A stretch of DNA of 64,000 nucleotides, taken from positions 1-64,000 of the forward strand of contig NZ_KB893626.1 in assembly GCF_000374125.1 (NCBI RefSeq), given 5' to 3'. Origin of the DNA: Niabella aurantiaca DSM 17617. GTDB lineage: Bacteria > Bacteroidota > Bacteroidia > Chitinophagales > Chitinophagaceae. The notes beneath the pieces were generated by a model. That model saw nothing but the letters and a program-made list of their open reading frames with translations. It searched no databases and was not told the origin of the DNA. Position 1 is the first letter of the stretch, and each line of letters starts with the position of its first letter. Made by a program: the position numbers and the translations under genes. Shown here in pieces: positions 1 through 7,596 of the stretch.

Positions 1-2
1 CA

Positions 3-107
3 ACCCGTTTATACGTCCAAAAGAGCAACAGAGAGCCATGGGCCCGGGGCATAATGATCCGTGCCGATGGCACTTATGAAATTACGGCTTCGTTAGGGCC
101 GTGCTAA
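3..107 (+). CDS. possible C-terminal end of a gene running off the left edge
   Basis: Frame 3 is open from the window edge to a TAA at 105-107 and reads as plausible protein, ending RADGTYEITASLGPC. The other two forward frames are broken or poorer. No family is recognisable from about 34 residues, so no function is assigned. It could be a chance open frame. Confidence 0.3.
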   Translation, partial: TRLYVQKSNREPWARGIMIRADGTYEITASLGPC

Positions 108-248
108 AGCGCGGCTTTAACGACAACGACGCGCCGGATGGCGCTTATAAGGGGGACCAAATATTATTTTTAAACAGTTTCTTAGTAGCAAAAGCAATAA
201 AAATCCCCAAAAATGTTATACACCATTTTTGTACTGCTGCCGGCGTCA

Positions 249-671
249 TCAGCGTTTTCCGATCAGCTGGTCAACCGACCATCCGCCACTTCCGAGGAGG
301 ACAATACCGATACCTAAGCCTATTGCGAGAAGGTGGTATTCAAAACCTTCGCCTTTCTGGTTTCCGAACCAGTTCATAAAAAATCCATGCTGCCAGTGAT
401 GGCCCATAACAATGGCCCCTGCCATAAGCAGGATCAGCAGGAGCGCCATAAAGCGGGATCCGAAGCCAAGCAGTAAAAAAAGCGGGGCAATAAATTCTAT
501 CAGAATGACCAGGATGGCAAACAGCCAGGGAACATTATAATCCTGCTGTAAATGATACAGGGTGTTTCGGAAGTTGGAAAGCTTTTGCCAGCCATGTGGG
601 AGCATTACCAGGCCCAGGGTAAGCCGGAGGATTGCGGCAGCGATGCTGCCTGTTTGAACGGGAAATTCCAT
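249..671 (-). CDS. DoxX family membrane protein
   Basis: A 140-residue integral membrane protein of the DoxX family with about four hydrophobic segments. The family hallmarks are visible: an N-terminal helix with LRLTLGLVMLPHGWQKL, a central pair of helices and a C-terminal helix. DoxX-type proteins are quinone-linked or redox-stress-related inner-membrane proteins, and the exact role of this one is unknown. It lies 90 bp downstream of a Crp/Fnr-type regulator on the same strand, so the two may be co-transcribed. The arrangement is mirrored by the Crp-DoxX pair on the opposite strand at 1526-2597. Family assignment is firm; physiological role is not. Confidence 0.85.
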   Translation of the reverse strand: MEFPVQTGSIAAAILRLTLGLVMLPHGWQKLSNFRNTLYHLQQDYNVPWLFAILVILIEFIAPLFLLLGFGSRFMALLLILLMAGAIVMGHHWQHGFFMNWFGNQKGEGFEYHLLAIGLGIGIVLLGSGGWSVDQLIGKR

Positions 672-761
672 ATTTGTTTTTTTAAATGATTACAGGAACA
701 AAAATGCTCCGCTGCGCATTTAAAAAAAATGAAGCAGTACAAAAAAATTGCTTGAACTGGA

Positions 762-1352
762 TTAAGATTTTTTGGCAGCAATACCATGACGGATCTTACT
801 GAGAAATTCTGCAGTCATGCCCAGGTAAGCGGCCAGCTGGTATTGGGGCACACGGTGAACGATCTCGGGGTACCGTGCAGAAAAGTCCAGGTAGCGTTGT
901 TCCGCGGTCTGGCTCATGGCCGCGATCACTCTTTTTTGCAGCATGATAAAGCTGCGCTGATACAGGATGCGGAAAAAACGCTCCAGTTGCGGAATGTTTT
1001 TAAACAGGAGCTCCAGTGCAGGTTTGTCAATCTGCAGCAATACGGTGTCTTCGAGCGCTTCAATATTGAATGTTGAGGGCGTATCGAATAAAAAGCTTTC
1101 GTTATCATTGAGCCACCAGCCTTCTATGGCAAACTGGATGATGTATTCCTGTCCGTTGTCGTTGGTAAAATAAGAGCGCAGGCAGCCGCTGGTCACAAAA
1201 CTCAAAAAGCGGGACGCATCGCCCTCCTGTACCAGAAATTGCCGCCGCTTCAATTTTTTCTGGTGAAAAGCCACAGTGATCTGCTCCTCTTCCTCCCTGG
1301 TTAGCGGAACCAGCGCATGGATGTGTTGAATTAACAGTGGATGCATGTACAC
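762..1352 (-). CDS. Crp/Fnr family transcriptional regulator
   Basis: A 196-residue cyclic-nucleotide-binding-fold regulator of the short Bacteroidota Crp/Fnr type. Residues about 20-130 form the effector-sensing beta-barrel (LVQEGDASRFLSFVTSGCLRSY resembles the cNMP fold entry strands), followed by a dimer helix and a short C-terminal winged-helix region (YQLAAYLGMTAEFLSKIR). The classical cAMP phosphate-binding signature is not obvious, so the ligand is unknown. Two start candidates lie two codons apart (1352 and 1346). On the minus strand a TATCTTTA -7-like box lies about 20 bp upstream. It is divergent from the paralogous regulator at 1526 and upstream of a DoxX gene. Confidence 0.85.
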   Translation of the reverse strand: MYMHPLLIQHIHALVPLTREEEEQITVAFHQKKLKRRQFLVQEGDASRFLSFVTSGCLRSYFTNDNGQEYIIQFAIEGWWLNDNESFLFDTPSTFNIEALEDTVLLQIDKPALELLFKNIPQLERFFRILYQRSFIMLQKRVIAAMSQTAEQRYLDFSARYPEIVHRVPQYQLAAYLGMTAEFLSKIRHGIAAKKS

Positions 1353-1525
1353 GCGATTGCCGGTTTAAAGATAAAGGAATTGCAGGAAGCCGGCTATTGA
1401 AACCCTCTATTATTTTGCATATGGAATAAAGGGATCATAAAAAGAGGATAAGCTGTATTTTTAGCCCGGAGAAGGGCCACCGCTGTTGTGCAAAATGGTG
1501 TTGAACAAATCTGGCCCGTATACAA
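1353..1525. promoter_or_regulatory. divergent promoter region between two Crp-type regulators
   Basis: This 173-bp region separates the divergent Crp/Fnr genes. It contains TAnnTTTG-like boxes in both orientations (TATCTTTA reading left, TATTTTTA reading right) and is AT-rich in the middle. No symmetrical Crp half-site pair could be defined by eye. Shared autoregulation is an inference. Confidence 0.5.
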
Positions 1526-2092
1526 ATGGAAGAGATCCGGAGGCTTTTTGAAAAGAACGTGCAGCTGAGCAATGCTGACTGGGAGTTCTTTGCTTCAAAA
1601 CTGGCAAGGCGGTCCGAGAATAAAAAAACACTGCTTTTAAAGGCTGGCCAGACAGAGCATTATTTGTCGTTTATCGAAAAAGGAGTGGTGCGTTTTTATA
1701 TGGACCGGGAAGAACGGGAGCTTACCTTTTCATTTGCGTTTGTCAACGGGTTTGTAAGTGGCTATGACTCCTTCCTTACCCGGTCGCCTTCCCGCTACTA
1801 TATAGAAACTCTCACAGAAACGGTGCTCTGGCAGCTAACCTATGATGATCTGCAGGAAGTGTACCGGCAAACGGCCATTGGTAACGCCATCGGGCGATAT
1901 GCGGGGGAGGAGCTGTTCCTGAAAAAATCCCGGCGGGAACTTTCGCTGCTGAACGAAACAGCAGAACAGCGTTATCTGAATCTTTTTACCGAACAGCCTG
2001 AGCTCTTTCAGAAAATCCCTTTAAAATACATCGCATCCTATATTGGCATCACGCCCCAGGCATTGAGCCGCATCCGGAAGCGGATTTATTAA
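1526..2092 (+). CDS. Crp/Fnr family transcriptional regulator
   Basis: A 188-residue paralogue of the regulator at 762-1352 in the opposite orientation. The N-terminal cNMP-binding barrel is seen around residues 25-115 (LLLKAGQTEHYLSFIEKGVV), followed by a dimerisation helix and a C-terminal HTH (KYIASYIGITPQALSRIRKR), where SYIGITPQALSRIR is the typical recognition-helix pattern of this Bacteroidota subfamily. The effector is unknown. A DoxX-type gene follows 52 bp downstream, giving the same regulator-DoxX order as on the minus strand. An autoregulated redox- or nitrosative-stress response is a guess from family behaviour. Confidence 0.87.
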   Translation: MEEIRRLFEKNVQLSNADWEFFASKLARRSENKKTLLLKAGQTEHYLSFIEKGVVRFYMDREERELTFSFAFVNGFVSGYDSFLTRSPSRYYIETLTETVLWQLTYDDLQEVYRQTAIGNAIGRYAGEELFLKKSRRELSLLNETAEQRYLNLFTEQPELFQKIPLKYIASYIGITPQALSRIRKRIY

Positions 2093-2144
2093 CCCGGGTT
2101 CATTGTTTTCCATTTACCGCCAGCAGAACTTTGTAAAAAAAACA

Positions 2145-2597
2145 ATGAAACCATTAATGATCCTGATCCTTGTATTTGTGGCCGCTCTTGTGGCAGGGAA
2201 AGTATTTCAGGGGCAGTATTCCCCCGCATGGTCCGGAAGGATCGCCATGACCGCCATGTTGCTGTTTACCGCCGTTGGGCATTTTGTTTTTACAAAGGGG
2301 ATGTCGCTGATGCTTCCTGCCTTTGTTCCGGGCAGAACCGCGCTCGTATATATTACCGGCGGCCTGGAGATTGCGGCAGCAGTGGGCCTGCTTATTCCCG
2401 GTGTGAGGGTGCCCGCAGCCTGGTGCCTGGTGATCTTTTTTGCGCTGCTGCTTCCGGCAAATATCCATGCGGCCCTTATGCATGTGGATTATCAGAACGC
2501 TACCTTTAGGGGAAGCGGGCCCTCATACTTATGGTTCCGGGTACCGCTGCAACTGTTTTTTATTGCTTGGGTCTATTTGTCGGCAGTAAAGGCATAA
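2145..2597 (+). CDS. DoxX-like small membrane protein
   Basis: About 150 residues with four predicted membrane helices; PAFVPGRTALVYITGGLEIAAAVGLLIPGVR is the DoxX-like core (quoted in part: VYITGGLEIAAAVGLLIPG). The ATG at 2145 is preferred over the TTG 14 codons upstream because a hydrophobic N-terminus begins directly there. It sits 52 bp after the Crp-type regulator gene, most likely in one transcript. The protein differs clearly from the DoxX at 249-671, so the two pairs are not a recent duplication. Confidence 0.8.
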   Translation: MKPLMILILVFVAALVAGKVFQGQYSPAWSGRIAMTAMLLFTAVGHFVFTKGMSLMLPAFVPGRTALVYITGGLEIAAAVGLLIPGVRVPAAWCLVIFFALLLPANIHAALMHVDYQNATFRGSGPSYLWFRVPLQLFFIAWVYLSAVKA

Positions 2598-2603
2598 ACA
2601 GTT

Positions 2604-2611
2604 TATTTTTG
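2604..2611 (+). promoter_or_regulatory. -7 box for the GNAT gene
   Basis: TATTTTTG matches the Bacteroidota -7 consensus TAnnTTTG and lies 47 bp upstream of the acetyltransferase ATG at 2659. Confidence 0.5.
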
Positions 2612-2658
2612 TAATAAGGAACAGGGATCAGGAACGGATAAATTTTTAACCTCCGCTT

Positions 2659-3396
2659 ATGGCGCTCCATATAACAAGGACAACCGCTGATGTGATTGAG
2701 CCGTTACGGGTACTTTTTCTGAATGAGGGCGGTTTCCAGTTCATCTGCAACAAATGCCATACTTATGGGTGGGCCGATCTTTATCTTTTTACAGCAAAGG
2801 GAGCTGCAGTAGGGTATGGTGCTGTGTGGGGGTCGGAAAAAAGAACGGATCGTGACACTATTTTTGAATTTTACCTGATCCCGCCTTACCGGGAAATTGC
2901 CGGTGATGTCTTCAACGCCTTCCGGCGCGTCAGCAATGCCACGCTGGTGGAATGCCAGACCAATGACTGGTTACTGACTTCCATGTTTTATGAAAGCACC
3001 CACGACATCCGGGCTGAAGCAGTGCTTTTTGAAGACGGCCATCGTACCCTGCTGATGGTGCCTGGTGTTTCGTTCCGCACGCGGGCGGCAACAGATGACA
3101 TGGGCGATGATGATAGTACGCATGTGCTGGAACAAGAGGGGGTAATTGTTGCCAGCGGCGGATTGATGCTGAATTACAATATGCCGTATGCAGATATCTA
3201 CACGCAGGTAAGGGAACCTTTTCGCCGCCAGGGTCTGGGAGCGCTGATCGTTCAGGAACTGAAAAATGAAGCGTACAGCCTCAACCGGATGCCGGCTGCG
3301 CGGTGCAATATTGATAACCGGGCTTCCAGGGCAACACTGTTAAAAGCAGGCTTTAAGATCTGCGGCTATCGTCTTAAAGGAACCCTCAAACCATAA
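2659..3396 (+). CDS. GNAT family N-acetyltransferase
   Basis: 245 residues. The C-terminal third carries the acetyl-CoA-binding motif A of GNAT enzymes (VREPFRRQGLGALIVQELK, R-x-x-G-x-G/A) followed by the usual NxxSxxxxxKxGF element (NRASRATLLKAGF). The N-terminal half is a second, degenerate GNAT-like or substrate-binding domain beginning LRVLFLNEGGFQFICNKC. Substrate cannot be predicted. It is preceded by its own -7 box and followed by about 250 bp without a convincing gene. Confidence 0.82.
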   Translation: MALHITRTTADVIEPLRVLFLNEGGFQFICNKCHTYGWADLYLFTAKGAAVGYGAVWGSEKRTDRDTIFEFYLIPPYREIAGDVFNAFRRVSNATLVECQTNDWLLTSMFYESTHDIRAEAVLFEDGHRTLLMVPGVSFRTRAATDDMGDDDSTHVLEQEGVIVASGGLMLNYNMPYADIYTQVREPFRRQGLGALIVQELKNEAYSLNRMPAARCNIDNRASRATLLKAGFKICGYRLKGTLKP

Positions 3397-3642
3397 AGGG
3401 CATTCTGCTTCGTTCGAACGAGGCGTTGCAGGCAGGCTGGAAGCAGAAAAAATTGTTTATGAGATCCTCCGGGATCCGGCAGGACGACGGGCAAGCGAAC
3501 GATTATAAAAGGGACGTGGAGCGGCCCGAAAGCATGTTTATAGAAGCATTACAGTACTCTGGAGCAAACGGGCATAATCAGGTTAAGCGTGAATACCGTG
3601 GATTTTTTGTAAATTCGAAAATGGTGCGGAACAGAAAATGAC
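3397..3642. other. intergenic stretch, no convincing gene
   Basis: A 71-codon open frame (3426-3641) spans this gap and ends exactly at the terminator hairpin, but its composition is low-complexity and charged and it resembles no family. The region otherwise shows only the terminator at its right end. I treat it as non-coding. Confidence 0.4.
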
Positions 3643-3669
3643 ACCGGAACCAGGCCTTCCGGTTTTTTT
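3643..3669 (+). terminator. rho-independent terminator
   Basis: Perfect 7-bp stem ACCGGAA/TTCCGGT with a 7-nt loop followed by seven T. It ends directly at the first possible ATG (3670) of the next gene, which argues that the real start of that gene is the later ATG at 3697. Confidence 0.8.
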
Positions 3670-3696
3670 ATGGTAACCATCAAACAGGCGTCAGGT

Positions 3697-4434
3697 ATGC
3701 TGGACTCTCTTTGGGTGATCGGTCTTTACATTGTTTTATTATGCTGCAGCATTGCCGGAGGTATCTGGTATGCGGGGCGTTACCGGAAAAGATCCCGTTG
3801 GGAGAGTTCCGGTATCGAAAATTCCATTGTAGGCATATTCGGCCTGATCATTTCGTTCACGTTCCTCCAGGCGGGCAACGCCCACCGGGAACGGTATGCA
3901 TATTTACATAAAGAAGCAAATAATATAGATGCCCTTTACCGCCATAGCAGGGAAATGCCCGACTCATTCCGGCTTTACACGAAAAATATGCTGCAGGAGT
4001 TTTTGAGGAATCAGCTGGCTTATGAGCGATCCGGCGACATCCGTTTTTTTTACAATGCCAAGGAACAAAGTGATGCATACTGGGCGGACCTGGTGGCCCT
4101 GAAAAAACAAAACGATCAGCCTGCGATCGATAAAATAGCAACGTATTTTGACCAGTTGCAGGATACCGTGTCGCTTTTTGCCTACTCCAACTATGAGCGG
4201 ACGCCTGCATTTGTTATCTTCCTGCTCATCGTAGTATCCATACTGATCGGGTTTTTGGTCGGGTTTATGAATGGAGTAAGGGAAAAGGTCCACTATATGG
4301 TGCCGCTTATTTATTTTATAACGGTTTCGCTGACGATGCTGGTCATCAGTGATCTGAACAATCCCCGGCTGGGACTGATAAAGCCGAGCTATTATCATCT
4401 GCAACTAACGCTGGAATATATCCGGAACAACTAA
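3697..4434 (+). CDS. DUF4239 (bestrophin-like) membrane protein
   Basis: About 245 residues. One N-terminal helix (LWVIGLYIVLLCCSIAGGIW), a central soluble helical region rich in aromatic and charged residues, then two to three C-terminal helices (FVIFLLIVVSILIGFLVGFM and following). The layout and the motif IVGIFGLIISFTFLQAG match the DUF4239 family, related in fold to bestrophin-type channels. Ion transport is inferred from fold only. The start at 3697 is chosen because the earlier ATG abuts the poly-T of a terminator. It is followed by another membrane protein gene 40 bp downstream. Confidence 0.75.
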   Translation: MLDSLWVIGLYIVLLCCSIAGGIWYAGRYRKRSRWESSGIENSIVGIFGLIISFTFLQAGNAHRERYAYLHKEANNIDALYRHSREMPDSFRLYTKNMLQEFLRNQLAYERSGDIRFFYNAKEQSDAYWADLVALKKQNDQPAIDKIATYFDQLQDTVSLFAYSNYERTPAFVIFLLIVVSILIGFLVGFMNGVREKVHYMVPLIYFITVSLTMLVISDLNNPRLGLIKPSYYHLQLTLEYIRNN

Positions 4435-4474
4435 ACCCTATCCGGATAGTTAAAAACCCGGAACATCAATTGTT

Positions 4475-5110
4475 ATGAATCATACGATAAAAAAACGCGG
4501 GCTGGTGATCATGGTAGCGGTCATTGCCTGGTTTGCGGTCATCCTTCAGCTTTACCTGATGTTTCAGAACACAAAGAATCCGCCGGGGGAAACATTGCTG
4601 CGCTTTTTTAGTTATTACACGATCCTTACCAATATACTGGTTGCGGTTTATAGTACCCTGCTGCTCCTAAGCCCATCAGGCCGGCCGGGAATGTTCTTCT
4701 TACGACCGGCTACCGCTACGGCTGTTGCCGTTTATATAACCGTTGTGGGTCTTGTTTATAACCTGGTACTGCGCCATTTATGGAACCCCCATGGTTGGCA
4801 ATGGCTGGTGGATGAATTGCTTCATGTAGGGGTACCGTTGTTGTTTATCCTGTATTGGCTGATAGCTGTGCCCAAATCCGGGCTGCGTTACAAGGGCATT
4901 GGTGCATGGCTGATCTATCCTGCGGTATATGCTGTTTGTATCTTTTTCCGGGGAGCAGGATCCGGTTTTTATCCCTATCCTTTTGTGGATGTAGCATCGC
5001 TGGGCCTTCAGCGGACCCTGCTGAACAGTGTTGTACTGGCGGGAGGGTTCCTGCTGGTGTCTGCCTTATTTGTAGCGCTGGGACGGTTGCTATCCCGGAA
5101 CCACCTATGA
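4475..5110 (+). CDS. Pr6Pr family membrane protein
   Basis: 211 residues with six predicted transmembrane helices. RFFSYYTILTNILVAVYS, the histidine-containing ELLHVGVPLLFILYWL and a late YPYPFVD segment are typical of the Pr6Pr family, whose function is not established. It converges with the tail-tube gene at 5122, only 11 bp away, with no visible terminator between them. Family call is firm; role unknown. Confidence 0.8.
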   Translation: MNHTIKKRGLVIMVAVIAWFAVILQLYLMFQNTKNPPGETLLRFFSYYTILTNILVAVYSTLLLLSPSGRPGMFFLRPATATAVAVYITVVGLVYNLVLRHLWNPHGWQWLVDELLHVGVPLLFILYWLIAVPKSGLRYKGIGAWLIYPAVYAVCIFFRGAGSGFYPYPFVDVASLGLQRTLLNSVVLAGGFLLVSALFVALGRLLSRNHL

Positions 5111-5121
5111 TGAAAAATGGG

Positions 5122-5550
5122 TTACACTTTTACAACCGTCAGCCCCTCGTGGGTCAGCTCCAGACTTTCCATGGCCAGTTGCCCGGTTCCTGCATATAGA
5201 ATGGGGCCGGTATATTTTACCGGGAAGGCGTTTTTGGCCCGCCAGATAACGATGGGCTCATGATTTTCATTCAGCAGCGAGATGGTGATATCCCTCCGTT
5301 GGATATTGTTCATTTGTTTGGTATTGATCCAGTCAAAAAAATCGTTATCTCCTTTGAGGATATTTCTTTTCAGGACGATGTTGGAGTAGCTGCGCAGGCC
5401 GGGTATCTTCCGCATCTGGTCTTCCGGGCTGGCGCCCTCTCTGAAAAGAACGGGTTCTATTTCAATATTCAGACCGGATATTTCGGCAAAGCCGGCGCGG
5501 GATCCGCCCCAGTCGGCCATAAAATGGTATCGGGAAATGGGTTGTGACAT
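5122..5550 (-). CDS. phage tail / contractile-injection-system tube protein
   Basis: 142 residues matching the gp19-like inner-tube family (conserved phage tail region protein, TIGR02241 type): N-terminal SRYHFMADWGG, GFAEISGLNIEIEPVLFREG, and the C-terminal AFPVKYTGPILYAGTGQLAMESLELTHEGL. Such proteins stack as hexameric rings to form the inner tube of contractile tails, including the extracellular injection systems common in Bacteroidota. No sheath, baseplate, spike or AAA+ gene is visible within 64 kb, so this copy is isolated. It may be a remnant or a subunit supplied to a locus elsewhere. Confidence 0.82.
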   Translation of the reverse strand: MSQPISRYHFMADWGGSRAGFAEISGLNIEIEPVLFREGASPEDQMRKIPGLRSYSNIVLKRNILKGDNDFFDWINTKQMNNIQRRDITISLLNENHEPIVIWRAKNAFPVKYTGPILYAGTGQLAMESLELTHEGLTVVKV

Positions 5551-6192
5551 GATGTGCTGGTTTTTAGATCATTGATCAATGAGATCCCGGTGAGGATACA
5601 GGCTCAATGTACAACAAATGCAGGGCTGCTCCGATCGCTAATTTTATTGATAGGAACGCAACGCCTTGCAAATGGCGTAGATTTCTGCTGATTTGGTGGG
5701 ACACTGTGACCGGTGCGACTCACACCAGAGCTAAGGGTTCCCCCGGTCTCCCTGTCACCCGCAAGCTGCTACGGAATCGCAGGACCCCAGAATTTTTGCT
5801 TCACGGGTAATTCTGCTGGAGGAGATAATAAATTTTTTTTAGGGTTTATATCTGTCAGAGGCATAAAGTCTTCAGCGTTTCAGTGGTAATGCAGCCACAG
5901 GTGAATGGCAAAAGATCCACGATAGGTAAGTGCTGGGTGAAGTCTAAGCGGGGTAACCCATTTGTTACAAGAATGACTTTCCGCAAAAGGTCGCCCGGTC
6001 CTTGGAACAAAAGCGTTGAAATGGGCCGAACGGCTTGCCCCTGCGGGCAACACACCCGGGAATCATCTTCCGGCTCGGGAAAATTAAAAAGCCGGTGCCA
6101 GACTTCGTACCGGCGCATTATTTGCTACCTTTACAGCATCATTTCCGCAAGAGGCCGCTCTATTGCGCTATTACCGGAAAAACCGTTCATTC
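5551..6192. other. 640-bp gene-poor region with hairpins
   Basis: No frame here is convincingly coding. 5690-5810 is GC-rich and contains many short complementary words (GGTG..CACC at 5713-5727, GGGTTCCCCCGG nearby), suggesting a structured RNA or a decayed element; I could not match it to a known RNA family. 6091-6114 is an 8-bp hairpin (GCCGGTGC/GTACCGGC with one G-U) without a T tract. TACCTTTA at 6126-6133 is a probable -7 box for the following operon. Confidence 0.45.
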
Positions 6193-6636
6193 ATGGCCAC
6201 CGTAAAACTATCTTTAAATACCGATCAGATCACGGAGGAGTTTTTTGAAGACACCAAGCTCCTGGGGATCGTAACAACGGTAAAGGATTACAAGTTTTGC
6301 TGGAACCTGAACAATTTACTGGAACTGGATTTCCGGATCAATCACGATATCGAGATCAAATTAAAACGGAAAAAACGGCTTTACTTTTTCTCGGTGTATG
6401 AATACCGCGATCCCAACAGCTCCCTTTGTCATTATTTATATAATAACCTGTACGATGGGGAATTTTTACTGCCGGAATTCAAACATCTCGATTTTTTGTG
6501 GCTGATGAAAAATGACACGGTAACGGATGAGTACCTGGAGCAGGTAAAAGCCTGGCTTCGGGAGATCCCCGGGGTACAGCTGATCACCGAGCTTACGAAC
6601 GAAAAAATAAAGAATAAGGATTACCTGATCTTTTAA
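6193..6636 (+). CDS. IPExxxVDY family protein
   Basis: 147 residues. The name-giving motif appears here as [13 protein letters not shown], and the N-terminal [12 protein letters not shown] plus C-terminal [12 protein letters not shown] complete the family pattern. The family is confined to Bacteroidota and has no established function. The ATG at 6193 is used because homology begins at about [11 protein letters not shown]; the longer frame from 6163 lacks support. Pterin dehydratase follows 10 bp downstream, suggesting one transcript with the next two genes. Confidence 0.82.
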   Translation: MATVKLSLNTDQITEEFFEDTKLLGIVTTVKDYKFCWNLNNLLELDFRINHDIEIKLKRKKRLYFFSVYEYRDPNSSLCHYLYNNLYDGEFLLPEFKHLDFLWLMKNDTVTDEYLEQVKAWLREIPGVQLITELTNEKIKNKDYLIF

Positions 6637-6646
6637 AAACAGTTAT

Positions 6647-6877
6647 ATGTGGACAGAAAACGACAACAAATTATACCGGAAGCTCACCTTTAAAGATTTT
6701 AATGAAGCTTTTGGTTTTATGACACGGGTGGCACTGGCCGCCGAAAAAATGGACCATCACCCCACCTGGACCAATACTTATAATACGGTAGAGATCTGGC
6801 TTTCGACCCACGATGCCGGGGATGTGGTTACGGAAAAGGATCATAAACTGGCAGAAAAAATAGATAAATGCCTTTAA
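6647..6877 (+). CDS. phhB: 4a-hydroxytetrahydrobiopterin dehydratase
   Basis: 76-residue pterin-4a-carbinolamine dehydratase. The catalytic signature [19 protein letters not shown] with His37-His38-Pro39, and His55-Asp56 in STHDAG, is complete. The enzyme dehydrates 4a-hydroxytetrahydropterin, recycling the cofactor of aromatic amino acid hydroxylases, or in some bacteria acts in molybdopterin metabolism. No phenylalanine hydroxylase gene is in the window. The protein is slightly short at the N-terminus (usual length 90-110), typical of Bacteroidota versions. Spacing of 10 and 19 bp to its neighbours suggests an operon. Confidence 0.88.
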   Translation: MWTENDNKLYRKLTFKDFNEAFGFMTRVALAAEKMDHHPTWTNTYNTVEIWLSTHDAGDVVTEKDHKLAEKIDKCL

Positions 6878-6896
6878 TATTAAAACTTTTAGAATT

Positions 6897-7367
6897 ATGA
6901 GAAATATATGCCTGTTAATGGCCTGTCTGTTTGCAGGCATGCTCTTATACGCGCAACCTCCCGCAGGCGAAGCAAAAAAGGGAGATAGCTATGGTGAAAA
7001 GATCACTGCCCGCGGCGCGCTTTCGCTGAACGAACTGGCGTTGAAGCTCGATAAAAAAGATACCCTGAGCACTAAAATAAAAGGGACCATCCTGGCAGTT
7101 TGCCCGAAGAAAGGCTGCTGGATGACCATGGAGCTTCCGGACAGGACCAGGGTGCTGGTTAAATTCAAGGATTATGGCTTTTTTGTGCCCACAGCCATTG
7201 CCGGCAAAACCGTGGTACTGAACGGGGTGGCCCGTCAGAAGCTGGTTTCAGTAAACGAGCTCAAACATTATGCAGAGGACGCCAAAAAACCACAGGCGGA
7301 AATAGATGCCATTACGCAACCGGAAAAGCAGGTACGTTTTGTGGCTGAAGGGGTGCTGGTAATATAG
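6897..7367 (+). CDS. DUF4920 domain secreted protein
   Basis: 156 residues with a cleavable signal peptide (about residues 1-19, ending LLYAQ) and a compact domain containing GTILAVCPKKGCWMTMEL. The CPKKGCW motif is the DUF4920 hallmark, a CxxxxC pair that could bind a metal or form a disulfide; function is not known. It follows phhB by 19 bp. Predicted to be periplasmic. Confidence 0.8.
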   Translation: MRNICLLMACLFAGMLLYAQPPAGEAKKGDSYGEKITARGALSLNELALKLDKKDTLSTKIKGTILAVCPKKGCWMTMELPDRTRVLVKFKDYGFFVPTAIAGKTVVLNGVARQKLVSVNELKHYAEDAKKPQAEIDAITQPEKQVRFVAEGVLVI

Positions 7368-7503
7368 CGCGGAATCACCTGTTCCTGCCCTCAGGACCAC
7401 CGCGCAACCCTCCTGCTATGGTGCATCCGCTTATCCGGGAAGGTTTCCCGCTTCTCCGGGTAGCGGGCCCCACTATGTGCAAAAAATTTTCACTTCCTTA
7501 TTT

Positions 7504-7535
7504 TTTGTTAGGAATCCCGTAATACACTACTTTTG
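7504..7535 (+). promoter_or_regulatory. promoter of atpA
   Basis: TTTG at 7504-7507 (-33 element), a 20-nt spacer, then TACTTTTG at 7528-7535 (-7 element): an almost ideal Bacteroidota vegetative promoter. The predicted start is near 7541, giving a leader of about 55 nt. Confidence 0.8.
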
Positions 7536-7596
7536 CAGCCTGAAAACGGGCGTTAGGCCGTATTTCTATACAACAATGTATTAAATATCATTATTT

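Noticed and set aside
3426-3641. 71-codon ORF
   Set aside because: No family resemblance, charged low-complexity composition, no promoter or ribosome site. Its end at a terminator could be coincidental.
5690-5830. Possible cobalamin riboswitch (CCGGTGCGACTC ... CACCCGCAAGCTGC)
   Set aside because: The GGTG and CCCGCAA words are 30 bases apart, the B12 box is only vaguely matched (GCTGGAGGAGA), and no B12-related gene follows on either strand. The genuine one at 35634-35798 shows how a real match looks.
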